Shown here: positions 16,187-23,934 of the stretch, piece by piece | How the letters are laid out: the number at the start of each line of letters is the position of its first letter | How positions within the stretch are numbered: position 1 is the first letter of the stretch | NCBI GenBank assembly: GCA_012521935.1 | Contig: JAAYLJ010000179.1 | Location: forward strand, 1-24,967 | Source of the DNA: Campylobacteraceae bacterium | GTDB taxonomy: Bacteria; Campylobacterota; Campylobacteria; Campylobacterales; Campylobacteraceae | Reading direction: 5' to 3' | Length of the DNA: 24,967 nucleotides | Position numbers and translations under genes: made by a program | Notes under the pieces: model-generated | Database searches by the model: none | What the model saw: only the letters and a program-made list of their open reading frames with translations | Told to the model about the DNA's origin: nothing

Positions 16187-16858
16187 TTAATTTTCTGGTT
16201 TTTTAAATTTATATCCACTAATGATAGAGTCCATTGATCCTTCTTTACCCATAATGGAGTTAAAAATTGCCATATAGATATGTACAGGAACAAAGATTAA
16301 AATCCCCCACATTGCTATATGGTGAATTTCTCTAACACTAGCTAAGCCTCCCATCATCACTTCAATGGATCTCATATAATCATACAAAAATCCACCTAAG
16401 CCCTCATGATAAGAGTGAACATAAAGTACTAAACCTGTTATGGAGATTAAAATTACTAAAAAGTAAAGGCTTCCATAAGCTACAACTTGAAGAGGATTAT
16501 AAACTCCTCTTAATTTTGGATGCTTTCCAATAAATAGATAATATTTAATTTGAGCTATCCAAATTTTTGGATTTAAAAAATCTATAAAAGATACTCTTTC
16601 TAGCCTACTAGTTCTATCAAAGATAAATAGATAAATCTTAAAAATAGTAGCTGCTATGAGTAAAAATCCAAAAACTAAGTGCCACATACGCATTTTAGCA
16701 TTTAGAAAAAGCACGGGTTCATCTGAAATGCCAGGAGCTACAAAAACATATGCTAAATAAAAACCAGTAGCTGTTAAAGCAAAGATAGCTATGGCTCTTA
16801 TCCAGTGAGTCCAGCGTAACCCAGATGAAAACTGATAACTTGTTTTTCTATTATTCAT
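16187..16858 (-). CDS. hydC: HydC, Ni/Fe-hydrogenase cytochrome b subunit
   Basis: Membrane di-haem cytochrome b that anchors the hydrogenase and passes electrons from H2 to the menaquinone pool. The 223 aa protein has four hydrophobic helices (about 20-42, 56-80, 125-148 and 178-200) and histidines at the right places for haem binding: His18 (RWTHWIRA), His60 (MWHLVFGF), His179/His180 (REIHHIAMW) and His193 (VPVHIYMA). The pattern is that of the HupC/HyaC/HydC family, and length is normal. AAGGAG lies 6 nt before ATG 16858; it is 15 nt downstream of hydB. Confidence 0.96.
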   Translation of the reverse strand: MNNRKTSYQFSSGLRWTHWIRAIAIFALTATGFYLAYVFVAPGISDEPVLFLNAKMRMWHLVFGFLLIAATIFKIYLFIFDRTSRLERVSFIDFLNPKIWIAQIKYYLFIGKHPKLRGVYNPLQVVAYGSLYFLVILISITGLVLYVHSYHEGLGGFLYDYMRSIEVMMGGLASVREIHHIAMWGILIFVPVHIYMAIFNSIMGKEGSMDSIISGYKFKKPEN

Positions 16859-16873
16859 TGTTTTCTCCTTAGC

Positions 16874-18598
16874 TTAACAGCTTGTACTGTTTGGATTAAC
16901 CTTATAGCTACTAATCTCATTCCCTTTTGTATCCATAACATGAACTGCACAAGCAATGCATGGGTCAAATGAGTGGATTATTCTAACTATTTCAAGAGGT
17001 TGAGTCACATCAGCTATCTTAAGCCCAACTATAGCCTCTTCATAAGGTCCTCTAACTCCGCTTGCATCTTTTGGTGAAGCATTCCAAGTGCTAGGAACAA
17101 CACATTGATAATTCTCAATCACTCCATTTTTAATTCTAACCCAGTGGGATAAAACTCCTCTTGGAACATTTCCAATATATCTACCCTTGTATTCTTTGTT
17201 TTTGTCAATCTTATATGGAACACATGTACTTTGATCAACCTTTAAGTTCGCCACTAAGTTATTAAAAGTAGTCATTGCATTTTCTGCTACAACCTTGGTT
17301 TCAATCATCCTACAAGCAGCTCTACCTAAAGTTGAAAGTACCGCAGAGATTGGAAGTCCAGTATCTTGTAGGAACTGATCTACAACCTTTACCACTCTTG
17401 GATTTCCTTTTGCATAGTTAACCACCACATTTGCCAAAGGTCCAACTTGAAGTGGTTTTCCATCATATCTTGGAGCTTTAATCCAAGTATATTTTCCACT
17501 TGAGTCTAAAACTTTAGTCTTTACCATTTCACCTTTACTATTTAGCGTATCCATCTCTTTAAATCCAGTATATTTTGGATTATTTTTACCATCATATGGG
17601 TGGAGTGGTTCATTATCGCTAAACCATGCGTGGGTTGCTTCTTCGGTAATCTTACTCTCATCTAACTCATAAACCTTGCTTAAATCTCCATTTAAAATGA
17701 TTCCACTATCAAAAATAGTATCATTTGCATTCATATAAAACTCTTTATATGTAAAGAGATTTGGAGTTCCCACATTATTTAAAACGCTTCCCTCATTTGC
17801 ATAAGCTCTTCCAGCCATAACTAAATCAGGATAGTAAGCTCTATTTATAAAATCAGCTACCTCTTGAAACTTTGTTAAAAACTCTCCAAGTCTGGATGGA
17901 CTTAAAAGATCCATAACACAAGTTACGCCACCAACAGTTAGTGATTGGGGGTGAGGTTGTTTTGCACCAAAGATAGCCATCATTTGTGCAGCTGTTCTTT
18001 GAATTCTTAAACACTCAAGGTAGTGAGAAAGAGCAATCAAATTCTCCTCAGGTGTTAAATGATAAGTACTATGTCCCCAATACGCATTGGCAAAAGGCCC
18101 AAGGTGTCCTTTTTTAACAAAAGCAGCAACTCTTTCTTGAACAACTTTTAAGTGATCTTCTCCTGTTGCTAAGGGTTTATCTGTATAGTTAAAAGCTAGC
18201 TCTGAAGCTTTTTTAGGATCAGCATCTAAGGCTGAGACAACATCAACCCAATCTAAACCATGAAGTTGATAAAAGTGAACACTATGATCATGCATAAAAA
18301 GCGCTGAAAGCATAAGAGATCTTGTAAGTACTGCATTTAATGGAGGAGTGATCCCTAAAGCATTCTCAACCGCTTCTACTCCAGCTTTATAGTGAGAATA
18401 TGTACAAACCCCACAAATTCTTTGAGTAAAAAGCCCTGCATCTCGTGGATCTCTACCTTTTAAAATAGTCTCCATGCCCCTCCAAAGAGTTGAAGAAGCA
18501 TAAGCTTCAGTTACAACATTATTATCATCAACTTCAACATCGACTCTTAAATGCCCCTCTATTCGGGTAATTGGATCTACAACAATTCTTCTACTCAT
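16874..18598 (-). CDS. hydB: HydB, [NiFe]-hydrogenase large subunit
   Basis: Carries the NiFe(CN)2CO active site and splits H2. The 574 aa precursor has the N-terminal signature RICGVCTYSH (Cys62, Cys65) and the C-terminal signature DPCIACAVH (Cys547, Cys550, His553), the four Ni/Fe ligands, plus Glu14 in TRIEGHLRVD. HydD should cut after His553 to release a 21-residue tail beginning VMDTKG. QLHGLDWVDVV and YFLT-type internal blocks agree with membrane-bound uptake (group 1) enzymes. There is no signal peptide; it is expected to be co-exported with HydA. It starts at ATG 18598, three nt after the hydA stop, with GAGGA in the end of hydA as ribosome site. Confidence 0.98.
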   Translation of the reverse strand: MSRRIVVDPITRIEGHLRVDVEVDDNNVVTEAYASSTLWRGMETILKGRDPRDAGLFTQRICGVCTYSHYKAGVEAVENALGITPPLNAVLTRSLMLSALFMHDHSVHFYQLHGLDWVDVVSALDADPKKASELAFNYTDKPLATGEDHLKVVQERVAAFVKKGHLGPFANAYWGHSTYHLTPEENLIALSHYLECLRIQRTAAQMMAIFGAKQPHPQSLTVGGVTCVMDLLSPSRLGEFLTKFQEVADFINRAYYPDLVMAGRAYANEGSVLNNVGTPNLFTYKEFYMNANDTIFDSGIILNGDLSKVYELDESKITEEATHAWFSDNEPLHPYDGKNNPKYTGFKEMDTLNSKGEMVKTKVLDSSGKYTWIKAPRYDGKPLQVGPLANVVVNYAKGNPRVVKVVDQFLQDTGLPISAVLSTLGRAACRMIETKVVAENAMTTFNNLVANLKVDQSTCVPYKIDKNKEYKGRYIGNVPRGVLSHWVRIKNGVIENYQCVVPSTWNASPKDASGVRGPYEEAIVGLKIADVTQPLEIVRIIHSFDPCIACAVHVMDTKGNEISSYKVNPNSTSC

Positions 18599-18601
18599 GA
18601 C

Positions 18602-19759
18602 TTATTCCTCATCTTTTTTTGTGCCCTTAACCACAGCTATTGCTGCGTGGGCGGCTATTGCAATACCCGCTGCACTTAAAAGAGCTACTCCTGCTTTATC
18701 CGCAGTCTTATCTGCACCTCGCCCATACAAGGTTTGGTACAGTTTATTAGCAAGTGGCTCTTCTAGTGGACCCATGGCATCCCAAAAGTCTGGCTCACTA
18801 CACCCAATACAACCATGTCCTGCTTGAACTGGCCAAGAGGTGTGCTGATTAAATCTTTCTTGTGAACAGTTATTGAAAGTATAAGGCCCCTTACAGCCAA
18901 CCTTATATAAACAGTAGCCTTTTTTAGCTCCCTCATCCCCAAACTGCTCTACAAACTCTCCTGCATCAAAGCGTCCTCTTCTCTCGCAAAGATCATGAAT
19001 CCTATTTCCATATGCCCATTTTGGCCTATTGTAAACATCTAGTGCTGGCAAAGCGCCAAATAAAATATAGTGAAGGACTTGTCCTACAATGTTTTTTTCA
19101 CTTGGTGGACAACCTGGTACATTTATAACTGTTTTATTTGTAATCTTACTAAGTGGTTTTGCATTTGTTGGATTTGGATAAGCTGCTTGAACTCCTCCAA
19201 AGCTTGAACATGCGCCAATGGCAAATATTGCCGCTGCTGCATCAGCAGCTTCTTTTGCTATCGCAGCTCCAGTTTTACCATGAGTTCCTATGGTAAGATA
19301 GTGCTCCCCTTCTCCTGCTGGAATGGCACCCTCAACCATCAAAATAAGTCGTCCTTTATATTTTGATAAAGCATTTGAAAGATTCTCCTCAGCTTGCCAA
19401 CCTGATGCTGCCATTATCGTTTCGTGATACTCTAAAGATATATAATCAAAAATTAAACTATCAACCGTGGGTGCATCAGATCTTAAAAGGCTTTCGCTAC
19501 ACCCAGTACACTCAGCCATATGTAGCCAAACTACTGGCAATCTATCTGTTAATTCAGCGGCTTGTGCCATTAATGGAGTGAAAGTTGAAGGTAAAGATAG
19601 CATTGCTGTCATACCTGCCGCCCATTTCATAAAATCACGACGAGAGACACCGTTTTCTTCCATCATTTGACTTATTGTCATATTTTCTCTAAGGCGAGGA
19701 AGTTTTGAAAGCTCTCCAAGCCTTGCAGAAACCTTCTTAAGCACTTGTGCATGTTCCAT
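18602..19759 (-). CDS. hydA: HydA, [NiFe]-hydrogenase small subunit (Tat-exported)
   Basis: Iron-sulfur subunit that wires the active site to HydC. The 385 aa precursor has an unusually long lead-in before the twin-arginine motif SRRDFMKW (Arg40-Arg41), a hydrophobic stretch, and a likely cleavage site around AQAA (65-68). Then follow the proximal cluster motif ECTGCSESLL (Cys84, Cys87) with GACSSFGG and GCPPSE; the distal cluster HDLCERRGRFD ... YCLYKVGCKGP; and the medial 3Fe-4S-type segment NNCSQERFN ... GHGCIGCSEPDFW. A C-terminal helix (about 355-378, AGVALLSAAGIAIAAHAAIAVV) anchors it to the membrane. ATG 19759 has AGGAG 6 nt upstream. It is the first gene of the hyd operon. Confidence 0.98.
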   Translation of the reverse strand: MEHAQVLKKVSARLGELSKLPRLRENMTISQMMEENGVSRRDFMKWAAGMTAMLSLPSTFTPLMAQAAELTDRLPVVWLHMAECTGCSESLLRSDAPTVDSLIFDYISLEYHETIMAASGWQAEENLSNALSKYKGRLILMVEGAIPAGEGEHYLTIGTHGKTGAAIAKEAADAAAAIFAIGACSSFGGVQAAYPNPTNAKPLSKITNKTVINVPGCPPSEKNIVGQVLHYILFGALPALDVYNRPKWAYGNRIHDLCERRGRFDAGEFVEQFGDEGAKKGYCLYKVGCKGPYTFNNCSQERFNQHTSWPVQAGHGCIGCSEPDFWDAMGPLEEPLANKLYQTLYGRGADKTADKAGVALLSAAGIAIAAHAAIAVVKGTKKDEE

Positions 19760-20002
19760 ATACTGCTCCTATTTGAAAGTTTCATCTTTCATCAAACAAA
19801 GCAAATTTATTTAATGAATGACTATTCATTCACATTTAATCAAATATACTCAAAAAGAGTCAACTATAAGTTACCATTAAAAAATAATTTAACTTAAAAG
19901 TGTAAAATTGAAACAAATATATAGGACAAATTGGGTGTTCTTAAGATATTTTACAGCTTATTGAAAGAAAAAAGTAAGCTTTTATTTACCAAAAGAGTTT
20001 AA
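19760..20002. other. 243 bp divergent regulatory region between hydA and the small exported-protein gene
   Basis: The longest gene-free stretch in the window. It must hold the hydA operon promoter on the minus strand. Two weak options are visible: TTGACT (19858-19863) with a poor -10 17-18 nt downstream, or TATAGT (19863-19868) without a -35. A 7 bp inverted repeat lies just downstream of the first. No open frame of note was seen in it. Confidence 0.5.
19815..19832. promoter_or_regulatory. Inverted repeat (candidate operator) upstream of hydA
   Basis: TGAATGA (19815-19821), CTAT, TCATTCA (19826-19832): perfect 7 bp arms with a 4 nt centre, 56 nt before the hydA ATG. It lies at about the transcription start of the promoter option TTGACT, a typical place for a repressor site. 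The binding protein is unknown; it does not resemble the repeat at nikR. Confidence 0.4.
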
Positions 20003-20254
20003 ATGAGAAGAGCTATAATATGCCTTTTTTTTGGATCTAGTTTATTGTTTGGTATAGAAAACTATCCCTACTTAACAAAACCAATCCCAAAGTCTGAAAA
20101 TAAAGAGCCCAACATCTCTCCAAAAGTAAAAGAGTTAGATTTTCTTGAGAAAATGAAGCTTTATGATCGCTGTGTAAGAGAGGGGAAAAGTACTAATGAG
20201 TGCAAAAAATATATACACAAATCATATGAAATAGAGTTAGAGTACAAGCCTTAA
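20003..20254 (+). CDS. Small exported protein of unknown function (83 aa)
   Basis: I do not recognise a family. The protein starts with a short basic N-terminus and hydrophobic core (MRRAIICLFFGSSLLFG), a likely Sec signal peptide ending near residue 17. The mature part is small, charged and Lys/Glu-rich, with a proline-rich early segment (PYLTKPIPK) and two cysteines, Cys57 and Cys67 (a CX9C pair), that could form a disulfide in the periplasm. AAGAG lies 7 nt before ATG 20003. It is transcribed away from hydA and converges with the helix-turn-helix gene, the two stops being one base apart. It could be a periplasmic factor connected with the hydrogenase only by position; there is no direct evidence. 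Confidence 0.65.
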   Translation: MRRAIICLFFGSSLLFGIENYPYLTKPIPKSENKEPNISPKVKELDFLEKMKLYDRCVREGKSTNECKKYIHKSYEIELEYKP

Positions 20255-20283
20255 ATTAATTTATCTCTAACCCCTCTTTTTTT
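20236..20283 (+). terminator. Candidate terminator of the small exported-protein gene
   Basis: GTTAGAG (20236-20242) pairs with CTCTAAC (20265-20271), enclosing a 22 nt loop that itself contains the 12 bp palindrome TAAATTAATTTA; a run of seven T follows at 20277-20283. The long loop makes it a weak prediction. It lies across the convergent stops. Confidence 0.3.
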
Positions 20284-20858
20284 AACATCTCCTTTATAAC
20301 CTTCTCATTAAAAGCCTTATCATAAGTGTGTAACTCTTGCCATGTAGAGCCTGAGAGTTTAATCTTATGAGTTAATTGATATTTCTCTTTTATCTCATTT
20401 AAGATTTTTAAAATCTTTGTTTGAAAACAGTAGAGTTGAAATGAGCTTAAAGATTGAGCAAAATTCTCCAAACCCATATAAAAAGCCATCTTATACTCTT
20501 TTCCATCTACTTTAACCTCTTCCCAAATCTTTTTGCTAAAAGGGTGATGAAACTCTACACCAAAATCTTTTATGATTGAAAATTTTCTAAGTTTTAAACT
20601 AAACCTAGAATAACTAAGAGGCTCTTTAATCTCTTTGATAAAGAAAAACATTAAACAAAGATAACACTCTTTAAAAGAGATCCCTTTTTTATTCAACTCT
20701 TGTGTAGTCTCTTCTTCTAATAAAATTTGATCTCTTAAATATTGTAAATGCGTAGTACGCCAATCTTTAGAGCCTAATTTTATCTTTTTTTGCCACTCAA
20801 TTAGTGTAGGTCTTGGGATGTCAAATCTATCAACAAGGGGTTTATATGCTATTCTCAT
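20256..20858 (-). CDS. Unrecognised protein with N-terminal helix-turn-helix-like segment (200 aa)
   Basis: No family is recognised. Residues 1-25 (MRIAYKPLVDRF then DIPRPTLIEWQKK) look like a helix-turn-helix of the kind that opens many small DNA-binding proteins: a first helix, a turn at DIP, and a recognition helix beginning RPTLIEWQ. The remainder is lysine-rich and mostly helical, with a hydrophobic CYLCLMFFFIKE segment near 65-76. The upstream ATG at 20885 lacks a ribosome site, whereas ATG 20858 has GGAG 5 nt before it and a TATAAA box about 20 nt further up, so 20858 is chosen. The three-copy TATGGAT operator just upstream suggests that it regulates itself. Codon use resembles the neighbours. 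Confidence 0.7.
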   Translation of the reverse strand: MRIAYKPLVDRFDIPRPTLIEWQKKIKLGSKDWRTTHLQYLRDQILLEEETTQELNKKGISFKECYLCLMFFFIKEIKEPLSYSRFSLKLRKFSIIKDFGVEFHHPFSKKIWEEVKVDGKEYKMAFYMGLENFAQSLSSFQLYCFQTKILKILNEIKEKYQLTHKIKLSGSTWQELHTYDKAFNEKVIKEMLKKEGLEIN

Positions 20859-20885
20859 CTTTACTCCATTATGTAAATCACTCAT

Positions 20886-20925
20886 TTTATATCCATAGCG
20901 TATGGATTACATACACTATGGATTA
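20886..20925 (-). promoter_or_regulatory. Promoter and three-copy operator of the helix-turn-helix gene
   Basis: On the plus strand: ATCCATA (20891-20897), GCG, TATGGAT (20901-20907) form a perfect palindrome, and a second TATGGATTA (20917-20925) repeats the first (20901-20909) at a 16 bp period. The minus-strand -10 box TATAAA (20886-20891) adjoins the first arm, so bound protein would cover the -35 region. Arrangement seen directly; autoregulation inferred. Confidence 0.6.
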
Positions 20926-20971
20926 GGATGGTAAAGATGAATAAGCAATAATTGTGCCAAATTTATTTTGA

Positions 20972-22018
20972 CTATTCGCCATTCTCTTTTTTTTGCTGTA
21001 TTTTTTTAAGCTTAATTAAATGTTTAGCAAAAGCTTGCATATCTTCAGTGGTGTCGGCTTCGTCCATTATTTCAACACCCAAAACAGTCTCTATGCAATC
21101 TTCCAAAGTTACAATTCCCTCAGTTTGCTCATAACTATCTGTTACAACAAACATATGCTCCCTTCTTTTTATAAACATATCAAGAGCGTAAGAAACTGGT
21201 ATATTTTCATTTATAGAAAAGATTGGTTGCATTATCTCTTTCACGCTAATATTGCTATCTTTAATAGCTTCTTGGAAGATTTTTTTAGCCATAACCATTC
21301 CAATTATATTGTCAATCGTTCCATCATATACTGGAATTCTTGAAAATTTATGCACCTCTTCTTTTTCTAATATCTCTTCAATTGTCTCTTTTTTATCTAC
21401 TGCAAATACAACGCTTCTTGGAGTTAAAATATCTTTAACCTTACTTTTGTTTAAAAGAAGAGTATTTTCAATGATGTCAGACTCTTTTTCATCCAAAATT
21501 CCAGCATCTTCACCTAAAAGTGCGCTTTGTAAAAACTCCTCTCTAGTCATATGATAACCTTGATGTTTTCCAGAGATTTTTTTAGTCACAAAGATAGCTA
21601 CAATCGCTAAAGGTTTTGTTATAAGAATTAAAAATCTAATCCCAAATGCAGCGATGGAAGATAACTCTTTCCAATAAAGCGCTCCAATTGTTTTTGGAAT
21701 TATTTCTGATATAAAAAGAATTAATAAAGTTAAAACCGCAGATACATAAAACATCCACTCTATGCCAAAAACTCTTACTGCTTGAGCGCCAACTGCCGCA
21801 GCACCAGCTGTATTTGAAATGGTATTTACTATAAGTATTGCAGATAATGAAAGGTCAATATTCTCTTTTAGATTAGTCAATATTGAAGCGACTTTTGGTT
21901 TGTTTTTCTTTAAAACTTCAATATAAGAGTAATTTAATGAAAGCAATATTGCCTCAAACAGTGAGCAAAAAAACGAAAGTGTTACTGCTAGTGCAGCATA
22001 AACAAACATTAAAGTCAT
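20972..22018 (-). CDS. CNNM/CorC-family membrane protein with CBS pair
   Basis: The 348 aa protein has an N-terminal DUF21/CNNM membrane domain with about four hydrophobic helices (residues 1-25, 55-80, 88-108, 120-145) and the conserved LFISEIIPKTIGA segment. A link region carries GILDEKESDIIENTLLLNKSKVKDILTPRS, the family's join to the CBS domains, and two CBS repeats follow (about 190-250 and 255-315, ending VTLEDCIETVLG). It ends shortly after; the CorC_HlyC C-terminal domain of longer relatives is absent. Relatives are implicated in Mg2+/Co2+ export or sensing, but the ion is not proven. Start ATG 22018 has AAGGA 8 nt upstream. Confidence 0.88.
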   Translation of the reverse strand: MTLMFVYAALAVTLSFFCSLFEAILLSLNYSYIEVLKKNKPKVASILTNLKENIDLSLSAILIVNTISNTAGAAAVGAQAVRVFGIEWMFYVSAVLTLLILFISEIIPKTIGALYWKELSSIAAFGIRFLILITKPLAIVAIFVTKKISGKHQGYHMTREEFLQSALLGEDAGILDEKESDIIENTLLLNKSKVKDILTPRSVVFAVDKKETIEEILEKEEVHKFSRIPVYDGTIDNIIGMVMAKKIFQEAIKDSNISVKEIMQPIFSINENIPVSYALDMFIKRREHMFVVTDSYEQTEGIVTLEDCIETVLGVEIMDEADTTEDMQAFAKHLIKLKKIQQKKENGE

Positions 22019-22028
22019 CTTTTAATCC

Positions 22029-22121
22029 TTAATGTTTGCAAAATATTTTTACCGCGGTAGCTTTTTTGGCACTAGAAAACGCCTCTTTAAAGCACCGCCT
22101 ATTCGATGAAGGCTCAGACAT
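22029..22121 (-). other. Possible 30-codon ORF or structured RNA between ubiD and the CNNM gene
   Basis: The 95 nt gap is richer in GC than its surroundings. An ORF runs from ATG 22121 (inside the ubiD end) to TAA 22029, starting MSEPSSNRRCFKEAF and ending KIFCKH; it lacks a well-placed ribosome site (GAGGAG is about 16 nt away). Its stop gives the TAAGGA ribosome site of the next gene. The same strand can fold into GCGGTGCTTT paired with AAAGC-T-ACCGC (10 bp with one bulge) around an inner GGCG/TGCC hairpin. I cannot decide between peptide, RNA element and chance. Confidence 0.3.
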
Positions 22122-23934
22122 GGTACTGTTTTAAAAACTCCTCATTTACAGAAATTAACCCTCTTTTTCTAAGATTTGCAATCACTTCTTGATCACAATC
22201 TGTATCATCAGGCCACTCTCTAAAGTGTTTATCGATTGGGCCTTTATTTGTCCCATCAACTCCAATGATGCCATTTTCTAAAAAGATATCTCTTTTAGCA
22301 TCAACATTATTACTAACTCGCCAAACTAACATGTATGGGTTAAAAACATCATTTTTTGACGCATCTACCCAAACAATGACTCCTAAGTATTTACTCAAAT
22401 CTTTTGGTAAAGTTTCATAAAAATCTCTACCATTTTTAGATTTTTCAACCCCTAAAACAGCTATGGGGTTGAAGCTATCTTCAAAGTAGATAGCTAAAGA
22501 TTTTAACTCAGGAATCTTAGATTTAATTCTATCATAAAGTTCACTCTCTTCAATCTTTTCTTTTTGGTTTTTTAAATCCAACTCTTCATTTGTACAGTCA
22601 ATCCCAAGTTTTCCACCATAGCATGGCTTAATGGAAGTGTGATCTAGTGCGTCACAAACCCCCTCACTAATTAGTAAACTATCTACACTAAGTCTATTTA
22701 AAATATATTTTGCAACCTTTTTACTATCTTCTAGTTTTGGGGCATCTTCTCCTAAAAATATTGCATTTTTTACAAAGCTCATCTGCCCTACTCCCCAAAA
22801 AGCGTGCATAAACTGCTTAGCATGTCCTATATATCTACTCTTCATTTTTGCTAAAATGAGGTTGTGAAATACACCATTTTCAGGCATTAAGTAGTCAATC
22901 AAATCTGGGGTAGTAGTTTTTAAAAGTGGTAAAAACACCCTACCAGTTGCGTATCCCATATATTTATCTTCAAGCGGTGGCTTTCCAACTACTGTTGCAT
23001 GAAAAATTGGCTTTTGCCTTCTAGTGATTTTAGTTACTTCCATGAATGGGTATGGCTCCTCAAGGTTGTAGTACCCTGTATGATCCCCAAAAGGTCCCTC
23101 AAGCTCAAACTTTTCTGGATCTACAAAACCTTCAATCACATAGTCAACATCTTCAGGAATATATATATCATTTGTTAAAGATTTTACAAGTTTTGGACTT
23201 TTATCTCTAATAAGTCCATAAAGTAGAAGTTCAAAAATCCCATTTGGTAGTGGAGCTTGCCCACACCAAATATAGAGTGGATCTCCACCTATTGCAACTG
23301 TAACAGGCATTTTTTTACCCGCTTTTTTATATTCATGAAAAAAATGAGCCCCATCTTTATGGATTTGCCAATGCATTCCAAGGCGCTTATCATCATATAT
23401 TTGTAATCTATACATTCCAACATTTTGTACACTTCCATCTAAACTAATAGTATAAGTGTGAGCCATAGTTAAAAATGCTCCTCCATCTTTTGGCCATGTA
23501 ATTAAAGCTGGCAAATCATTTAAATCTGGATTTTCTACTACAACTTCCTGACAAATACCTTTAGTTTTTAATCTTTGAGGGATGACTGATTTTAAACCAT
23601 AAAGTCCACTTAAAGCAGAGATTTTCTCTTTAAATGAGCGCGGTGGTTTCATCTTTAAAAGAGATTCAATTTTTTTTGCCACCTCATCTGGATCTTTTCC
23701 AAAAATCAGCTCAAGCGCTTTGAATGAGCCAAAAGTATTTGTCAAAATGGGCTCACTAAACTCTTTGTTTAATCTTTTGCAAATTGGTTTAGTAAAAAGA
23801 AGTGCCTTTGAGTCTGGTTTTTTAACCTCAATATATGAAATGTGAGGGATTTCTAAATCTATATCTAAAGGCTCATCTATCACTTTTAAAAGATTATGCT
23901 CTTTAAAGAGCTCTATGGTTTTACTTAAATCCAT
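22114..23934 (-). CDS. ubiD: UbiD-family decarboxylase, likely menaquinone biosynthesis decarboxylase
   Basis: Prenylated-FMN-dependent decarboxylase. The 606 aa protein has NVGMYRLQIYDDKRLGMHW (171-189, with Arg176 and the metal/prFMN region), ELEGPFGDHTGYYNLEEPYP (277-296, catalytic acidic residues), and FVDPEKFELEG, all UbiD hallmarks. Its length, about 100 residues above E. coli UbiD, and the Campylobacterota context (no ubiquinone; futalosine pathway) point to the decarboxylase of the menaquinone route (also called MqnL in some schemes) rather than ubiquinone synthesis. ATG 23934 overlaps the hemC stop as TGATG; an in-frame TTG one codon earlier is less likely. The partner prenyltransferase UbiX is not in the window. 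Confidence 0.92.
   Translation of the reverse strand: MDLSKTIELFKEHNLLKVIDEPLDIDLEIPHISYIEVKKPDSKALLFTKPICKRLNKEFSEPILTNTFGSFKALELIFGKDPDEVAKKIESLLKMKPPRSFKEKISALSGLYGLKSVIPQRLKTKGICQEVVVENPDLNDLPALITWPKDGGAFLTMAHTYTISLDGSVQNVGMYRLQIYDDKRLGMHWQIHKDGAHFFHEYKKAGKKMPVTVAIGGDPLYIWCGQAPLPNGIFELLLYGLIRDKSPKLVKSLTNDIYIPEDVDYVIEGFVDPEKFELEGPFGDHTGYYNLEEPYPFMEVTKITRRQKPIFHATVVGKPPLEDKYMGYATGRVFLPLLKTTTPDLIDYLMPENGVFHNLILAKMKSRYIGHAKQFMHAFWGVGQMSFVKNAIFLGEDAPKLEDSKKVAKYILNRLSVDSLLISEGVCDALDHTSIKPCYGGKLGIDCTNEELDLKNQKEKIEESELYDRIKSKIPELKSLAIYFEDSFNPIAVLGVEKSKNGRDFYETLPKDLSKYLGVIVWVDASKNDVFNPYMLVWRVSNNVDAKRDIFLENGIIGVDGTNKGPIDKHFREWPDDTDCDQEVIANLRKRGLISVNEEFLKQYHV

Noticed and set aside
19955..19987. AGCTTA ... 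TAAGCT hairpin followed by TTTTATTT before the small exported-protein gene
   Set aside because: Only 6 bp of stem with a 14 nt loop, and no gene on the plus strand upstream needing a terminator.
20937..20951. Five-codon frame ATG-AAT-AAG-CAA-TAA with a ribosome-like site
   Set aside because: Too short to support as a gene; mentioned only as part of the outer inverted repeat.
20972..22018. Possible truncation of the CNNM gene because the CorC_HlyC domain is missing
   Set aside because: Shorter CNNM-CBS proteins ending soon after the CBS pair are common, and the stop is not in a damaged sequence context.
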